A stretch of 64,000 bases of DNA, taken from the NCBI RefSeq assembly GCF_032248455.1, contig NZ_JAVTTP010000001.1, positions 1,240,001 to 1,304,000 of the forward strand, written 5' to 3'. Both the position numbers and the translations under genes were made by a program. The notes under the pieces are model-generated. The model was not told where the DNA came from, ran no database searches, and worked only from the letters and a program-made list of their open reading frames with translations. The DNA is from Pricia mediterranea. GTDB taxonomy: Bacteria; Bacteroidota; Bacteroidia; Flavobacteriales; Flavobacteriaceae. The stretch's first letter is position 1, and each line of letters starts with the position of its first letter. Shown here piece after piece: positions 1 to 9,637 of the stretch.

Positions 1-912
1 GGTAGAATCACGCAGAGTAATACATGGTATTCCCAAGGCTGTGGTTTCTTCTGTAATACCTCCTGAATCCGTTATCACGCATCGTGCATTGTTAACCAGA
101 TAAATAAATTCCAAATAACCTAAAGGATCCATTTGCACTAAATTCATATCTTCATAAGTTATTTCTTCAAGAACTTTTTTTGTCCTGGGATGCACAGGGA
201 ACAAAACGGGATATGGGGCTGAACTTCGTAATATTACATCTAGTAAATTTTTTAAATTCCGGGAATTATCCACGTTCGCGGGACGATGCAGGGTAACTAA
301 AAAAAATTCGTTTTGTTTTAGATTATTCTTCTGCCATATGGGAGGTTGAATCAAATTTTCAATATTCTGATACAAGGTATCAATCATTGTATTTCCCACT
401 AAATGAATTCTCTCTTCAGAAATTCCGTTTTTAATTAAATTAGCATTCGCTAATTCTGTAGTAGTAAAAAAATAGTCACAAATAGAATCAGTTACCATTC
501 TATTAATTTCTTCCGGCATTCTCATGTCTCCCGAACGGATACCAGCCTCGACGTGTACTACATCAATACATTCTTTTTTGGCGGTAATAGTGCAAGCCAT
601 CGTAGAGGTAACATCTCCTACAACTAAAACAACGTCAGGACGATGGAAATCAATCTCTTTTTCAAAACCTATCATAATTGCAGCTGTTTGATGGGCTTGG
701 GTCCCTCCACCAGCACCCAGGTTTACATTAGGCTCGGGGATACCTAATTGCTTAAAGAAATCACCGCTCATCTTATCGTCATAGTGCTGACCTGTATGCA
801 CCAGTCGATACTTAATTTTTTTATTTTTTTCGTTGAATACATGAATTGCTTTAATGATTGGGGCAATCTTCATGAAGTTTGGCCGGGCTCCGGCAACAAT
901 CGTCATCCGCAT
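1..912 (-). CDS. wecB: UDP-N-acetylglucosamine 2-epimerase (non-hydrolysing), 3' end outside window
   Basis: Interconverts UDP-GlcNAc and UDP-ManNAc in the cytoplasm, supplying ManNAc for surface glycan. The reading frame starts at the ATG at 912-910 and stays open for 304 codons to the window edge, so the C-terminal part (family length about 370-390) is missing. The N-terminus reads VAGARPNFMKIAPI, typical of the family. Further in are HTGQHYDD, HVEAGIRSGD and, near the edge, DSGGITEE with the UDP-binding Ser/Glu residues. The next gene upstream on the same strand is a WecG/TagA-type transferase, which in other systems uses ManNAc-derived donors, so the pair fits one pathway step. The call is firm; the exact sugar destination is inferred. 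Confidence 0.93.
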   Translation of the reverse strand, partial: MRMTIVAGARPNFMKIAPIIKAIHVFNEKNKKIKYRLVHTGQHYDDKMSGDFFKQLGIPEPNVNLGAGGGTQAHQTAAIMIGFEKEIDFHRPDVVLVVGDVTSTMACTITAKKECIDVVHVEAGIRSGDMRMPEEINRMVTDSICDYFFTTTELANANLIKNGISEERIHLVGNTMIDTLYQNIENLIQPPIWQKNNLKQNEFFLVTLHRPANVDNSRNLKNLLDVILRSSAPYPVLFPVHPRTKKVLEEITYEDMNLVQMDPLGYLEFIYLVNNARCVITDSGGITEETTALGIPCITLRDST

Positions 913-1234
913 AGATCAGTTTAAAATTGAAGATGAAAAATTATTTATTTAATTTACTTCAGCACTTGATTATACACCGCTAAAACTACTATATACCACT
1001 TATTTAAACACAATTGAAACACCTTTTCTTCATTGTCCCAAAATTTAAAGTTACTCAATTTTCCTATTTTAGAGTACTCCGGATTCTGGGGTAGCTTTCA
1101 AACCTACCTATGAAACTATACAAGTGAAAATGGCGTTGTTTGATGTATAAAATAAAGAGAAGTAAAAAACTATCTCCGTCAGGCATTTTTAATCTCTGTT
1201 GGAATGATAATATAAAAAATCATTCAGACAGAGT
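913..1234. other. Gap of 322 bp between wecB and the WecG-like gene
   Basis: AT-rich, no credible reading frame, no clear hairpin followed by a T-run and no good TAnnTTTG promoter box on the minus strand. I see nothing functional that I can support here; wecB may be co-transcribed from upstream. Confidence 0.4.
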
Positions 1235-2008
1235 TTAATTTACACCCTCTTTGAATCTCAAACGTTCATTTAGAACCATTAATATAAACTTTGTATTTCC
1301 AACAAGATATCGTTTCCACATTCTTTTAGGTTCTTGTAAAAAACGATAGAACCATTCTAATCCAGCATTTTGCATCCAAACAGGAGCTCTTTTTACTCTG
1401 CCAGAAACGACATCAAAGCTTCCCCCTACTCCCATAATGAAATTAACTCTATGAAGTATTCCCTTATTTCTGTACAAAAAAAGTTCTTTTGTGGGCGAGC
1501 TTATTGCTACTAATAGTATGTTTGCTCCACTGTTAGAGATGCGTTCTGCAATTTTACTTTCTTCCATTAAAGTAAAATACCCATTGCGATACCCGGCAAT
1601 AATATCTGGAGAATATTCCTCTGAATATCTGTCCACTACAGATTTTACCACCTCTTCTTTTGCTCCTAAAAAGAATATTTTATATTTCTTTATATGAGAT
1701 AATTTTATAAGATGTTCCATTAAATCGATTCCCGCTACTCTTTCTTTTAGCGGTTTTCCCAAGAATCTAGAAGCCCACACCACAGACTGCCCATCTGCAT
1801 TAATTAAATCACTGCTATTAACACTTTTTTGTAATTCTAAATCTGTACGCATGGCTACTATTTTGCCCGCATTTACAACCACATGATGGATTTGTTCATT
1901 ATCTCGAATCGCCATTTCTATTTTGTCAAGAGTCTCCTGAAAGCTTAGATTATGGATTTTGGTATTGAGAATATGAATTTGATCTGTAGTTTTGTAGATT
2001 TTTTTCAA
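1235..2008 (-). CDS. WecG/TagA/CpsF family glycosyltransferase (GT26)
   Basis: A 257-residue member of the GT26 family, which moves N-acetylmannosamine or its uronic acid onto a lipid-linked sugar at the inner face of the membrane. Visible family marks are NADGQSVVWASRFLG with the catalytic-region Asp near residue 70, the RVAGIDLMEHL segment, the central FFLGAKEEVV strand-loop, GVGGSFDVVSGRVKRAP, and the C-terminal tail GLEWFYRFLQEPKRMWKRYL, which in the family helps membrane attachment. Length is normal (about 240-260). wecB follows on the same strand, which supports a ManNAc-type donor. The acceptor cannot be read from sequence. Confidence 0.9.
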   Translation of the reverse strand: MKKIYKTTDQIHILNTKIHNLSFQETLDKIEMAIRDNEQIHHVVVNAGKIVAMRTDLELQKSVNSSDLINADGQSVVWASRFLGKPLKERVAGIDLMEHLIKLSHIKKYKIFFLGAKEEVVKSVVDRYSEEYSPDIIAGYRNGYFTLMEESKIAERISNSGANILLVAISSPTKELFLYRNKGILHRVNFIMGVGGSFDVVSGRVKRAPVWMQNAGLEWFYRFLQEPKRMWKRYLVGNTKFILMVLNERLRFKEGVN

Positions 2009-2196
2009 AAGTCTAAGGAAATTTTTTAATGATATTCAACGTTTAATAGATACAACTAATAACCTCAACATATCAAATAAATATCAACCTTGGCAATTTT
2101 TTTATTGAAAATTTTCATTTCATAAAATAAACCATGTAAATAAAGGCATATTTTTATTAAACATTAAACAGACTGTTTTCATAGCAAGCCTCATTA

Positions 2197-4053
2197 TCAA
2201 TTATTAAACAAATAATTTAGACTTAATAGATGAAATATTTGCTTTTCTAAATTTTCGCCCTCCTTATGTCTATTCAGTATTTCCCTAACTTTGTTTTGAT
2301 TGAACATAGTCAAAAAAGCAGAATTATGCATAAATATATTTTCCAGTTCATTCCTATTTTCTCTAAACCAAATTTCAGTAGGAGATTTAAAACCTATTTT
2401 TTTTCTATTGATAATGGAACCCGGCAAATATTCCTGTGCAAACGCTTTATGGATAATCTTTCCTTTCCTTGAATTGTATTTATATTTACTATCTAAAGAT
2501 TCAATAAATGCGATTAGACTATTGTCCAGAATAGGAACCCTACATTCAAGGCCAAAATTCATGGTGATTTTATCTGTATACATCAAAAGGTCATCTGCAA
2601 GTGAAGTACGTAAATCATAATATAAAAACAGGTCTTTTAATTCACTATTGTTGGGAGTTCTACTTTTCCAGATTTCACTTATTAGAGTCTGGTATTGTTG
2701 CATTTCATTTAATCCTTGTTTCCTAGTTTTTGGATTTACTATGTTTGCAACATAATTTTGGGATGAGATTGCGCAATATTCCATCCAGGATGAAACCAAA
2801 TCTTCAGGTTGAATAGCTTTAAGAAATCTTCTAAGATGTTCCTTATTTTTATAAACAAAATCAATTTTATCTAAAGGTGAGCTTATTTTTCTAAAAAAAC
2901 GAATTTTCTCGAGATAAGGTAGTGCCCTATATTTGTTATAACCGCCCAGAGGCTCATCTGCACCTTGCCCACTCAAAACCACTTTGACGTGAGAAACAGC
3001 TAATTGGGAAAGAAAATACATAGGGATAATGGAGGTTGTCGCTATGGGTTCTTCTACGATTTGTGCAATTTGTTTAATTGATGTTAAAAAATTAGGAAAG
3101 TTTATTTTTTGGTCATAATGATCGAGTCCAAGTATTTCGGCAGTCTCACGGGCATAACTTATTTCGTCAATTTCTTTATGGTCTCCCTCAAAACCAATAG
3201 TAAAAGCCTTTAATTTTTTAGCACTCCTTTTTTGGGCAATTGCAGCAACCAAAGCTGAATCTACACCACCACTTAGTAATATCCCTATATCAACATCTGC
3301 CATGAGCTGTCTTTCCACTGCACTTTCAAAAAGATCTCCATAGATATTGACAAGCTTTTTAAACTCATCTTTTCTTGTACCTAACCGCTCCCCTTTCACA
3401 AAATATTCCTTACTAACCTTGACAACACTTTCGCACAGATCAAAGGAGATAAGTTGCCCTGGTTCTACCTTTTTGATCTCATCAAACACAGTTAATGGGG
3501 ATGGGCTGTATCGCATTCTTAGTGTGATAAATGCAACACCTCTGTTTATTGCAGATTTTATGTAAGATTTGATAGGTCTTATCTCAGAAGAAAACATTAA
3601 TCGGTTTCCGTCAAAATAGTAATATAATGGTTTAACGCCAAAACGGTCCCTGGCCAGAAAAAGTTTCTTTTTTTGCACGTCCAAATAAGCAAGAGCAAAA
3701 ATTCCGTTCAGGCAAGAAAGACTTTCAACAATTGAGAAGTGTCTCAAATAATTAACTATGGTTTCAGTATCGGAATGACCTCTAAAGGATATATGGGGTA
3801 ATTTTTTTTTAAGCTCCAAATGATTATAGATCTCTCCATTAAAAATGATAGAGGCATTATTATCACAAGCAGACATAGGCTGACTACCAGCCTCGCTTAA
3901 ATCTACAATGGAAAGGCGACGGTGTAAAAGCGAAACTGAATGCTCTCCTATATCAAAAGATTGAATACCCGATGCATCAGGGCCACGATGTTGAATTAAA
4001 TTTAGATATTCTGAAGTATTATCAAAATTGACACTGCCCAGGATTCCACACAT
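2197..4053 (-). CDS. asnB: Asparagine synthase (glutamine-hydrolysing) / glycan amidotransferase
   Basis: A 618-residue class II glutamine amidotransferase. The N-terminus MCGILG places the catalytic Cys at position 2 and is followed by QHRGPDASG. The C-terminal synthetase half has the ATP pyrophosphatase loop LLSGGVDSALVA near residue 260. Housekeeping AsnB makes asparagine from aspartate. Copies inside capsule or O-antigen loci, such as this one, are often thought to amidate uronic acid residues of the polysaccharide. Location between glycosyltransferase genes supports the second role, but the sequence alone cannot separate them. A relic insertion element lies directly upstream and may have displaced its original promoter. 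Confidence 0.9.
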   Translation of the reverse strand: MCGILGSVNFDNTSEYLNLIQHRGPDASGIQSFDIGEHSVSLLHRRLSIVDLSEAGSQPMSACDNNASIIFNGEIYNHLELKKKLPHISFRGHSDTETIVNYLRHFSIVESLSCLNGIFALAYLDVQKKKLFLARDRFGVKPLYYYFDGNRLMFSSEIRPIKSYIKSAINRGVAFITLRMRYSPSPLTVFDEIKKVEPGQLISFDLCESVVKVSKEYFVKGERLGTRKDEFKKLVNIYGDLFESAVERQLMADVDIGILLSGGVDSALVAAIAQKRSAKKLKAFTIGFEGDHKEIDEISYARETAEILGLDHYDQKINFPNFLTSIKQIAQIVEEPIATTSIIPMYFLSQLAVSHVKVVLSGQGADEPLGGYNKYRALPYLEKIRFFRKISSPLDKIDFVYKNKEHLRRFLKAIQPEDLVSSWMEYCAISSQNYVANIVNPKTRKQGLNEMQQYQTLISEIWKSRTPNNSELKDLFLYYDLRTSLADDLLMYTDKITMNFGLECRVPILDNSLIAFIESLDSKYKYNSRKGKIIHKAFAQEYLPGSIINRKKIGFKSPTEIWFRENRNELENIFMHNSAFLTMFNQNKVREILNRHKEGENLEKQIFHLLSLNYLFNN

Positions 4054-4093
4054 ATAGATATAACTAGTTTTGTTTAATGATTGGGAATTAGTA

Positions 4094-5390
4094 CTGATGC
4101 GTTAATATTTAATAGTCAAGTAAATTCATTTGTTCTTTGAAATTTTGATTTGAGTTTTTTTCTGCAAGCAGTTCTTTTATGAATATTTTGTCCATGGCTG
4201 ATAAGCTTAGTATTTGCAGTATCTCGTAAATTGACAAACTACTGCGCAGGGAGTGTTTGATGTTCGCTATTATCAAGTGTGTGCAGATTGCGGTTCATAC
4301 GTGTATGTCGACTACATTTTCGGAATGTCCCCATAGCCTTTTTATGGTCAGGTTCTGTTTTCCACTTGAAGAACACCTCTATTTGTCACCTGTTTCTGTA
4401 AAGCCTTGGTATTTCAAGGGCCGAGACTTCATGGTTGTTGGTCAAGAAATAAAGAGTGATCTCTTTTTTTATGTCTTGGTATTCAACCAATCTAAGTGGT
4501 TCGGGATATAACTTTTTAGACCTGTGCCCATTGAGCAAGATGGTCTTGTCGCTTCTCAGGCCTGTTTTCGTGTTTATGTTGTAATTCTGGTAAATGACGG
4601 TATAACCCATATTGGACTTTGCCCTTGACACGAAGAAAGCGCCGGCAAGATTTATGTCGGAAAGTGCCTCGAAGTCATTATAGGCCTTGTCCGTAAGGTA
4701 GATTGCACCGAATACCGGCACCAGTACATCCAGCACATTGCTATTGTGATATTTCCCGTCCGTAATCAGCACAAAGGAAGGTATGTTGTCGCGCAGGTCG
4801 AGCAGTGTATGGATTTTTATGGCTCCTCTGGACTATTTCCCCGGCGCCCATTGGAAAAGCACCAAACTAAGGGAATTCGTAGTCGAGTCCCACGCGAACA
4901 CTTCATTGTCCAACTTGATATTGGGTATGGAGGTGCCCGCCTAAAAAGGGCGTACCTAACCGATCAAGTATTGGCCGAAGTCCGCGAATATCCTCCAGTC
5001 CCTGTTCTCATTTGCACGTGATAGGGAAGACTGATTGACGTGACCGCCCGTTCCCAAATGGTATAACTTGTTCTTGTGCGCTTTAAGGCAAGTAGAGATA
5101 TCCCTGAGAGAATTAAGGGCGGTCAATTGACCAAAGAACAATTGGGCGAACTGGTTCCAACAATTGAAATCACGGGTTCTGTAATCGCCATTGTATCGCC
5201 TGACACATTTCCCGAACTCATACCTGTTCACATATTGTAGGACTTGGGCGAAAATATATTTTCCAGAATTCATTACAGTCTGCTTTAGACTGCTAAGCTA
5301 AAACTCATTTCAAATCAAAAAATCAAAGAACGTCTTGAATGTCCTATAAACGTTGCGATAAAACAAAAAATTAAAAAGTTAACGCATCAC
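4094..5390 (-). mobile_element. Decayed IS4-type insertion sequence with intact ends
   Basis: The element is about 1,297 bp. Its ends are imperfect 12-bp inverted repeats: CTGATGCGTTAA at 4094-4105 and, read on the minus strand from 5390, GTGATGCGTTAA. The 5-bp sequence TAGTA flanks both sides (4089-4093 and 5391-5395), as expected of a target-site duplication. The interior codes, on the minus strand, for a DUF4372/DDE transposase broken by frameshifts and stops. The element is therefore a dead copy that still shows its insertion boundaries. It sits in the gap between asnB and the toroid-protein gene and interrupts no recognisable gene. Confidence 0.85.
4109..5273 (-). pseudogene. IS4-family DDE transposase, multiply frameshifted
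   Basis: Pieces of one transposase lie in order on the minus strand in different frames. 5273-4956 starts MNSGKYIFAQVLQYV and carries the DUF4372 N-terminal domain (CWNQFAQLFFGQLTALNSLRD). Next comes LDNEVFAWDSTTIS, in another frame, with the first catalytic Asp. 4772-4386 holds LITDGKYHNSNV and the core up to SALEIPRLYRNR. After a further shift the QIEVFFKWK segment appears, containing the third catalytic residue (Glu). Another shift leads to IKRLWGHSENVVDIHV, an in-frame stop, then IYEILQILSLSAMDK and the natural stop at 4109-4111. At least three frameshifts and one nonsense codon rule out activity. Confidence 0.85.
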
Positions 5391-5489
5391 TAGTAATGGG
5401 GAATATATCTCCAATTTATGGAACTTGCCTTATTAATCAAGCATATAATTTCCTTCAAAAACTCTTAGCACTATTTATTGCTTCGTTAT

Positions 5490-6662
5490 TTAATAATATT
5501 TTATTTTTTTTGAAAGTGCATATAGATAGGGTAAAGTAGCCCATCTTAAGGTGTTTTTATTAACTTTTAAATTTGGGTAGACAATATGGGAGTAAATATC
5601 ATCACCTGCTACAAAGTTTAATTTTATAGATGCTAATAATTTTTCTATTAACATGTCATCCTTTAAAAGGATAGCAAGATTCAGCATTTCTGCATTGTCA
5701 TATAAGTCATATTTAACCGGAGATAACCTATCCGTTACACTAAAACGTTTAAATAAATTTCTTTTTGAATCCCATAAATGATTTTTTAAAAATTGGTAAC
5801 CATGAGAAATAATTTTCTCACTATTGGATAATGGCACTATTTCATTAACCTTAAAAATATTTTTTAAAACAAAGCAAGTGTGAAAACAATCTATAAAGTT
5901 ACCAGGAGTCTTATCGGAATAATAATACCAACTTCCATCAGAATTTTGGTGATTTACTAGAAATTGATAAAGACGTTTTACTTTATCTTCGCTATACTTA
6001 CGCCCTAAAGGACTCTTATCTATTAATAAAGCATAACTCAGCATGGCATAAGAATTTGCGTTGATGACAATTCGCTTCTCTGGTCTTGGCGAATAAGATA
6101 ATGCCAGTACTGAATTCTTATCTATCATCTTGTGCAAATCGCCATCCAAAAAATTAAAAACACTAACAATAATATTATCATATTTATTATCTGATGTTAA
6201 CTTTTGAAAATCTATAAAAGCCTCTAATACATAAGGGGTATGTGTAACATGGGGAATATTTTCATCATAAACTGCAATTTTAGAAACCCACGGCATATTA
6301 AGACCCCAACAGTAACCACTAAAGCCATGACTATAATTATTTGCAAGCCAACTTATTGAATCGCGGGCAAACGATAAATATTGAGTTATCTGTGTTTTTC
6401 TGAATAATTCCGTCCCAATTAAAGCTTTATAGGCATGGGCAATGGGATATGGTCTTTTATCATAGCCATATCTTATATTGTTATATATGTAAAAATCGAA
6501 TATAGTTAGACCTGCAGAAGGCAATACGCCTAATATTTTGTTTTTATAGAAAACCTTTTTTATATTTTGTCCCAGTTGGGTATTCCATATATCATATGGA
6601 TCAGGAGTTTCCAGGTTCACCGAGGATAAATGTTTTTCAAATAATTGCAAAGATTGGGTCAT
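5490..6662 (-). CDS. Uncharacterised alpha/alpha-toroid-like protein in glycan locus
   Basis: A 390-residue protein without a signal peptide or clear membrane segment. It shows repeated helix-rich units with aromatic and small residues (YANNYSHGFSGYCWG, HQNSDGSWYYYSDKTPGNFIDCFHTCFVLKNI, WDSKRNLFKRFS) that resemble the alpha6/alpha6 toroid fold of terpene cyclase-like and glycan-acting enzymes. DGSWYYY followed by a Cys/His-containing helix is reminiscent of prenyltransferase/cyclase toroids. Similar proteins occur in exopolysaccharide clusters (VpsJ-like), where their role is poorly known. Its neighbours are glycosyltransferases and heptose genes. I do not recognise a specific function; a role in polysaccharide maturation is only an inference from location. 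Confidence 0.55.
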   Translation of the reverse strand: MTQSLQLFEKHLSSVNLETPDPYDIWNTQLGQNIKKVFYKNKILGVLPSAGLTIFDFYIYNNIRYGYDKRPYPIAHAYKALIGTELFRKTQITQYLSFARDSISWLANNYSHGFSGYCWGLNMPWVSKIAVYDENIPHVTHTPYVLEAFIDFQKLTSDNKYDNIIVSVFNFLDGDLHKMIDKNSVLALSYSPRPEKRIVINANSYAMLSYALLIDKSPLGRKYSEDKVKRLYQFLVNHQNSDGSWYYYSDKTPGNFIDCFHTCFVLKNIFKVNEIVPLSNSEKIISHGYQFLKNHLWDSKRNLFKRFSVTDRLSPVKYDLYDNAEMLNLAILLKDDMLIEKLLASIKLNFVAGDDIYSHIVYPNLKVNKNTLRWATLPYLYALSKKIKYY

Positions 6663-6731
6663 AATTTTTAAACCTTTGGTTTTGAGAAATATTCAAGAAG
6701 GAATCTTTAATTAAGGTCCATCCCAATGATT

Positions 6732-7787
6732 TTAATTATAAACATAATTCAAATAAAAATCTTTATAGTTGCTTGCATTAAACTGAGGCAAATCCGTGGC
6801 TGTGGTCAAAATTCCAGAATTATTTTTTAAATCACTATCCACTTCATTTATAACTTTCATAAGAGAATTTAAATCTCTATTCTTAAAAATATAAGTACCA
6901 GCTGGCCTCTTCACAACATCTGAAGCAATTACTATCTTTCCCAAAAATAGCCCCTCCCTAACCGTTAGTGCATCACCATCAGTATTGGTAGCACGAAGAA
7001 TTATATCCGCTTGTTTTACTAAGCTTATAAATGAAATAGAAAATTTATGTAGAAAAAAAAGGTTGCCCAAGTTATATTTTTGAATCAGATCTTCATATAA
7101 TTTGACACTTAATCTTCCCGTGGTATCACTTACTATAAATACAAAGGCAATTTTTATATTTTTTTCCTTGCATAATTTAGCCGCTTCTATGCATATGTCC
7201 AATCCGTATAAATCCTCATTATTACATATATCTAGTCTTGAAGCATTTGAACAACATATAAAATAACCTTTATCTTTTTTATCCTGTAGCCAATTGTTTA
7301 TTGTTAATTGTAGTGGCTCCTCCTCTTGTAGGTTGGGAGGAAGAAATGCGTTTTTTATTAAAAAGTTCTTCAAATTAAACTTTTGAGAAATCTCCTCACT
7401 CACCAATATCACAAGACCAGTTTGCTTAAATATAAATAGGTCGATATATTTTTCAATAAAAGTTTTACCTTTTTCTTCGTATGCGTGCACAGTAATTATC
7501 ATTTTCTTGTTCAAAATCTTTGCCGTGCAGAAATGTAATAAACGTAACAAATAATGCCCACTGTGAATATGGATGATATTAGATTTTGACACCAATTTAA
7601 AATAGGTTAAAAAATTAAAGGACCTTAAATTAAAAAGTGTGGGTTTTAGGTGAGGGGACTCATCAATTTTGATAATTTCAAAGTTAGCGCTAAGAAGTGT
7701 TATTAATCTTTTGATATGAACACTTACACCGCCAAAAGGCGGAGGATATGGACCAATTATTAATAATTTCCTTTTTTGGGATCCCAT
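6732..7787 (-). CDS. Glycosyltransferase, GT4 family
   Basis: A 351-residue GT-B fold glycosyltransferase. The N-terminal domain opens with LLIIGPYPPPFGGVSVHIKRL, the usual first strand and glycine-rich loop of GT4 enzymes. The C-terminal domain contains a family-like donor-binding stretch around ADIILRATNTDGDALTVREG, with a Glu in the position normally occupied by the EX7E motif, and GKIVIASDVVKRPAGTYIF. The second Glu of EX7E is less obvious, so assignment to GT4 rather than a relative is moderately sure. It acts at the cytoplasmic face on a lipid-linked repeat unit. Donor and linkage cannot be read. It lies 22 bp upstream-side of gmhB on the same strand. Confidence 0.82.
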   Translation of the reverse strand: MGSQKRKLLIIGPYPPPFGGVSVHIKRLITLLSANFEIIKIDESPHLKPTLFNLRSFNFLTYFKLVSKSNIIHIHSGHYLLRLLHFCTAKILNKKMIITVHAYEEKGKTFIEKYIDLFIFKQTGLVILVSEEISQKFNLKNFLIKNAFLPPNLQEEEPLQLTINNWLQDKKDKGYFICCSNASRLDICNNEDLYGLDICIEAAKLCKEKNIKIAFVFIVSDTTGRLSVKLYEDLIQKYNLGNLFFLHKFSISFISLVKQADIILRATNTDGDALTVREGLFLGKIVIASDVVKRPAGTYIFKNRDLNSLMKVINEVDSDLKNNSGILTTATDLPQFNASNYKDFYLNYVYN

Positions 7788-7808
7788 TACCTTTTTTTTC
7801 CTAACAAA

Positions 7809-8333
7809 TTATTCCCATTCTGGAAGACCCAATAGATCTTTCGTAGATTCGATATGAATATCAGCAATAGGGTTACTTCCAGATGAAATTAAAATTGTCC
7901 GGAGGCCCAGTTCCTTTGCCGGAATGATATCTGTAACTGAATCCCCTATCATCCAAGAATTCTGAAAATCGATAGGATAGTCTTCTAAGGCATAAAAAAA
8001 AAGGCCTGTTTTGGGCTTTCTACACACACAATTGTCCTCGTTCAAGTGTGGGCATACGTAAAAATAATCAATAAAAGATCCGGTTTTTTTGTCAATGCTC
8101 TGATTTAGCTTTATGACTTCATTATAATCTATTAGCCCCAGGCCTATACAGCGCTGATTCGTTACCACCAGAATCTGTGAAAATTGCGATCGGATAAATT
8201 TTAAAAATTCTGAAATTCCAAGTAAAATCTCAATATCTTCTTCTTTTAATACATAGCCGTCATCAATCTTTTTGTTCAGCACCCCATCACGATCTAAAAA
8301 AAGCGTATCGTATTTTTTATTTATTGCTGCCAT
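7809..8333 (-). CDS. gmhB: D-glycero-D-manno-heptose-1,7-bisphosphate 7-phosphatase (HAD family)
   Basis: A 174-residue HAD hydrolase. LFLDRDGVLN carries the nucleophile and acid/base Asp pair, VVTNQ gives motif II, and MIGDSVTDIIPA gives the Mg-binding motif. The zinc loop typical of GmhB and histidinol phosphatases is present as CPH...CVC followed by RKPKTGL. Length matches the family (170-190). Next to gmhA, hddA and hddC it completes the four-step route from sedoheptulose 7-phosphate to GDP-D-glycero-alpha-D-manno-heptose. Its start overlaps the 3' end of hddC by 17 bp, suggesting coupled translation. Confidence 0.9.
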   Translation of the reverse strand: MAAINKKYDTLFLDRDGVLNKKIDDGYVLKEEDIEILLGISEFLKFIRSQFSQILVVTNQRCIGLGLIDYNEVIKLNQSIDKKTGSFIDYFYVCPHLNEDNCVCRKPKTGLFFYALEDYPIDFQNSWMIGDSVTDIIPAKELGLRTILISSGSNPIADIHIESTKDLLGLPEWE

Positions 8334-9036
8334 TTTTAAATATTTTTTGAGCCAAATTGTAGTCTTCTGGAATGCCTATATCTATAAAAAAATCTTCAAA
8401 ACACTTCCCATACGCTTGAGTAATTTTTAAATACGGTTTGAAAAAATCATTTTCCAGAGAAAATTTTTGTGGTAATTCAAACGGTTCAAAAAGGTTTTTA
8501 TTAATAAAATACGTGCCGCCATTAATAAGACAGCTTTCTTCTTGATCATGCTTATTTTCTGAAAAAGACAAAATGCGATCATTTGAGGAGCATGCTACTC
8601 GCCCATATCTGTTAGAAAAAGGTAATTCTTTCAATGCTATGGCAATTTCAGCATTTTTTTTGTGGGCAAAGATTTCCAATTGGTTTAAGGGGATATTAAA
8701 AAAGGTATCTCCATTTACGATAAAGGTATAAGAACCATCAACTTTGGTAATGGCTTGACTTATGGCGCCACCAGTTCCCAGGGGTTGATTCTCAATACTA
8801 TAAGAAATTTGTAAGTCAGAAAATTTTTTGTTCTGTGACAAATAGTTTTGTATAATCTCATGTTTATAACCTACCGCCAGGACTACTTTTGTAATCTTAT
8901 TCTTTATCAGATAATCAAGGATGTAATCCAGAAAAGGCTGGCCGTTAACTTCTGCCATCGGCTTGGGCACATCTTTGACAACCGCTCGCAGACGTGTGCC
9001 CAGACCTCCTGCAAGGACTATTGCTTCATCTGTCAT
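8317..9036 (-). CDS. hddC: D-glycero-alpha-D-manno-heptose 1-phosphate guanylyltransferase
   Basis: A 239-residue sugar-nucleotide transferase. The N-terminal signature AIVLAGGLGTRLR and VKDVPKPMAEVNGQPFL are the nucleotide-binding and metal-associated motifs. VNGDTFF holds the catalytic Asp region and FIDIGIPEDY is the usual C-terminal motif. In this gene company it should join GTP and heptose 1-phosphate. Base specificity (GTP against ADP-type HldE) is inferred from neighbouring hddA and the lack of an HldE-like fusion. It overlaps gmhA by 11 bp and gmhB by 17 bp. Confidence 0.88.
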   Translation of the reverse strand: MTDEAIVLAGGLGTRLRAVVKDVPKPMAEVNGQPFLDYILDYLIKNKITKVVLAVGYKHEIIQNYLSQNKKFSDLQISYSIENQPLGTGGAISQAITKVDGSYTFIVNGDTFFNIPLNQLEIFAHKKNAEIAIALKELPFSNRYGRVACSSNDRILSFSENKHDQEESCLINGGTYFINKNLFEPFELPQKFSLENDFFKPYLKITQAYGKCFEDFFIDIGIPEDYNLAQKIFKNGSNK

Positions 9037-9619
9037 ACTCTTTTTCTTTAAAAAGTTCGCGTTCTACGATCTCGCAGATAATGTGGCCGATTAGAATGTG
9101 CGTTTCCTGAATCCTGGGAGTATCAGTTGATGGTACATTGATCAATAAATCGGTTTCCGCCTTCATCTGTCCCCCAGTGCTACCCGTCAAGGCGATAGTG
9201 CTAACCTCTGATTTTTTACACTCTTGAAAAGCCCGAATAATATTTTTTGAGTTACCAGAAGTTGAAATACCTATTAGTATATCCCCTTTAGCTCCTTTTG
9301 CCTTAACCAATCTTGCATAAACCTCATCATACGAATAATCATTTGCAACCGCTGTAATGTAAGAGGAGTTTACATGCAATGCTTCAGCAAACAACGGATC
9401 ACGGTCAAAATAAAACCTTCCGGAAAATTCAGCTGCCAGATGCTGTGCATCTGCTGCACTTCCACCGTTTCCACAAAATAGGACTTTACCTCCACTTTGA
9501 AATACATGGATTATCTGCCATGCGGCCTTTTTTATAATTTCAAGCAAGTCCCTGTCTTTTGCAAGTCGACTTTTAACCGCTATGCTTTCTGATATCTTGG
9601 ATAAGATAAAACTTTCCAC
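9026..9619 (-). CDS. gmhA: Sedoheptulose 7-phosphate isomerase
   Basis: A 197-residue SIS-domain isomerase converting sedoheptulose 7-phosphate to D-glycero-D-manno-heptose 7-phosphate, the first step of heptose nucleotide synthesis. Visible marks are the phosphate-binding CGNGGSAADAQHLAAEFSGR, which also carries His and Glu of the zinc/active site, GISTSGNSKNI, and ETHILIGHIICEIVE with the second metal-binding pair. Length is typical. It sits between a GT4 gene and hddC in the same strand; the 11-bp overlap with hddC points to one operon. Confidence 0.94.
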   Translation of the reverse strand: MESFILSKISESIAVKSRLAKDRDLLEIIKKAAWQIIHVFQSGGKVLFCGNGGSAADAQHLAAEFSGRFYFDRDPLFAEALHVNSSYITAVANDYSYDEVYARLVKAKGAKGDILIGISTSGNSKNIIRAFQECKKSEVSTIALTGSTGGQMKAETDLLINVPSTDTPRIQETHILIGHIICEIVERELFKEKEYDR

Positions 9620-9637
9620 TATCTATCTTTTTAAAAA

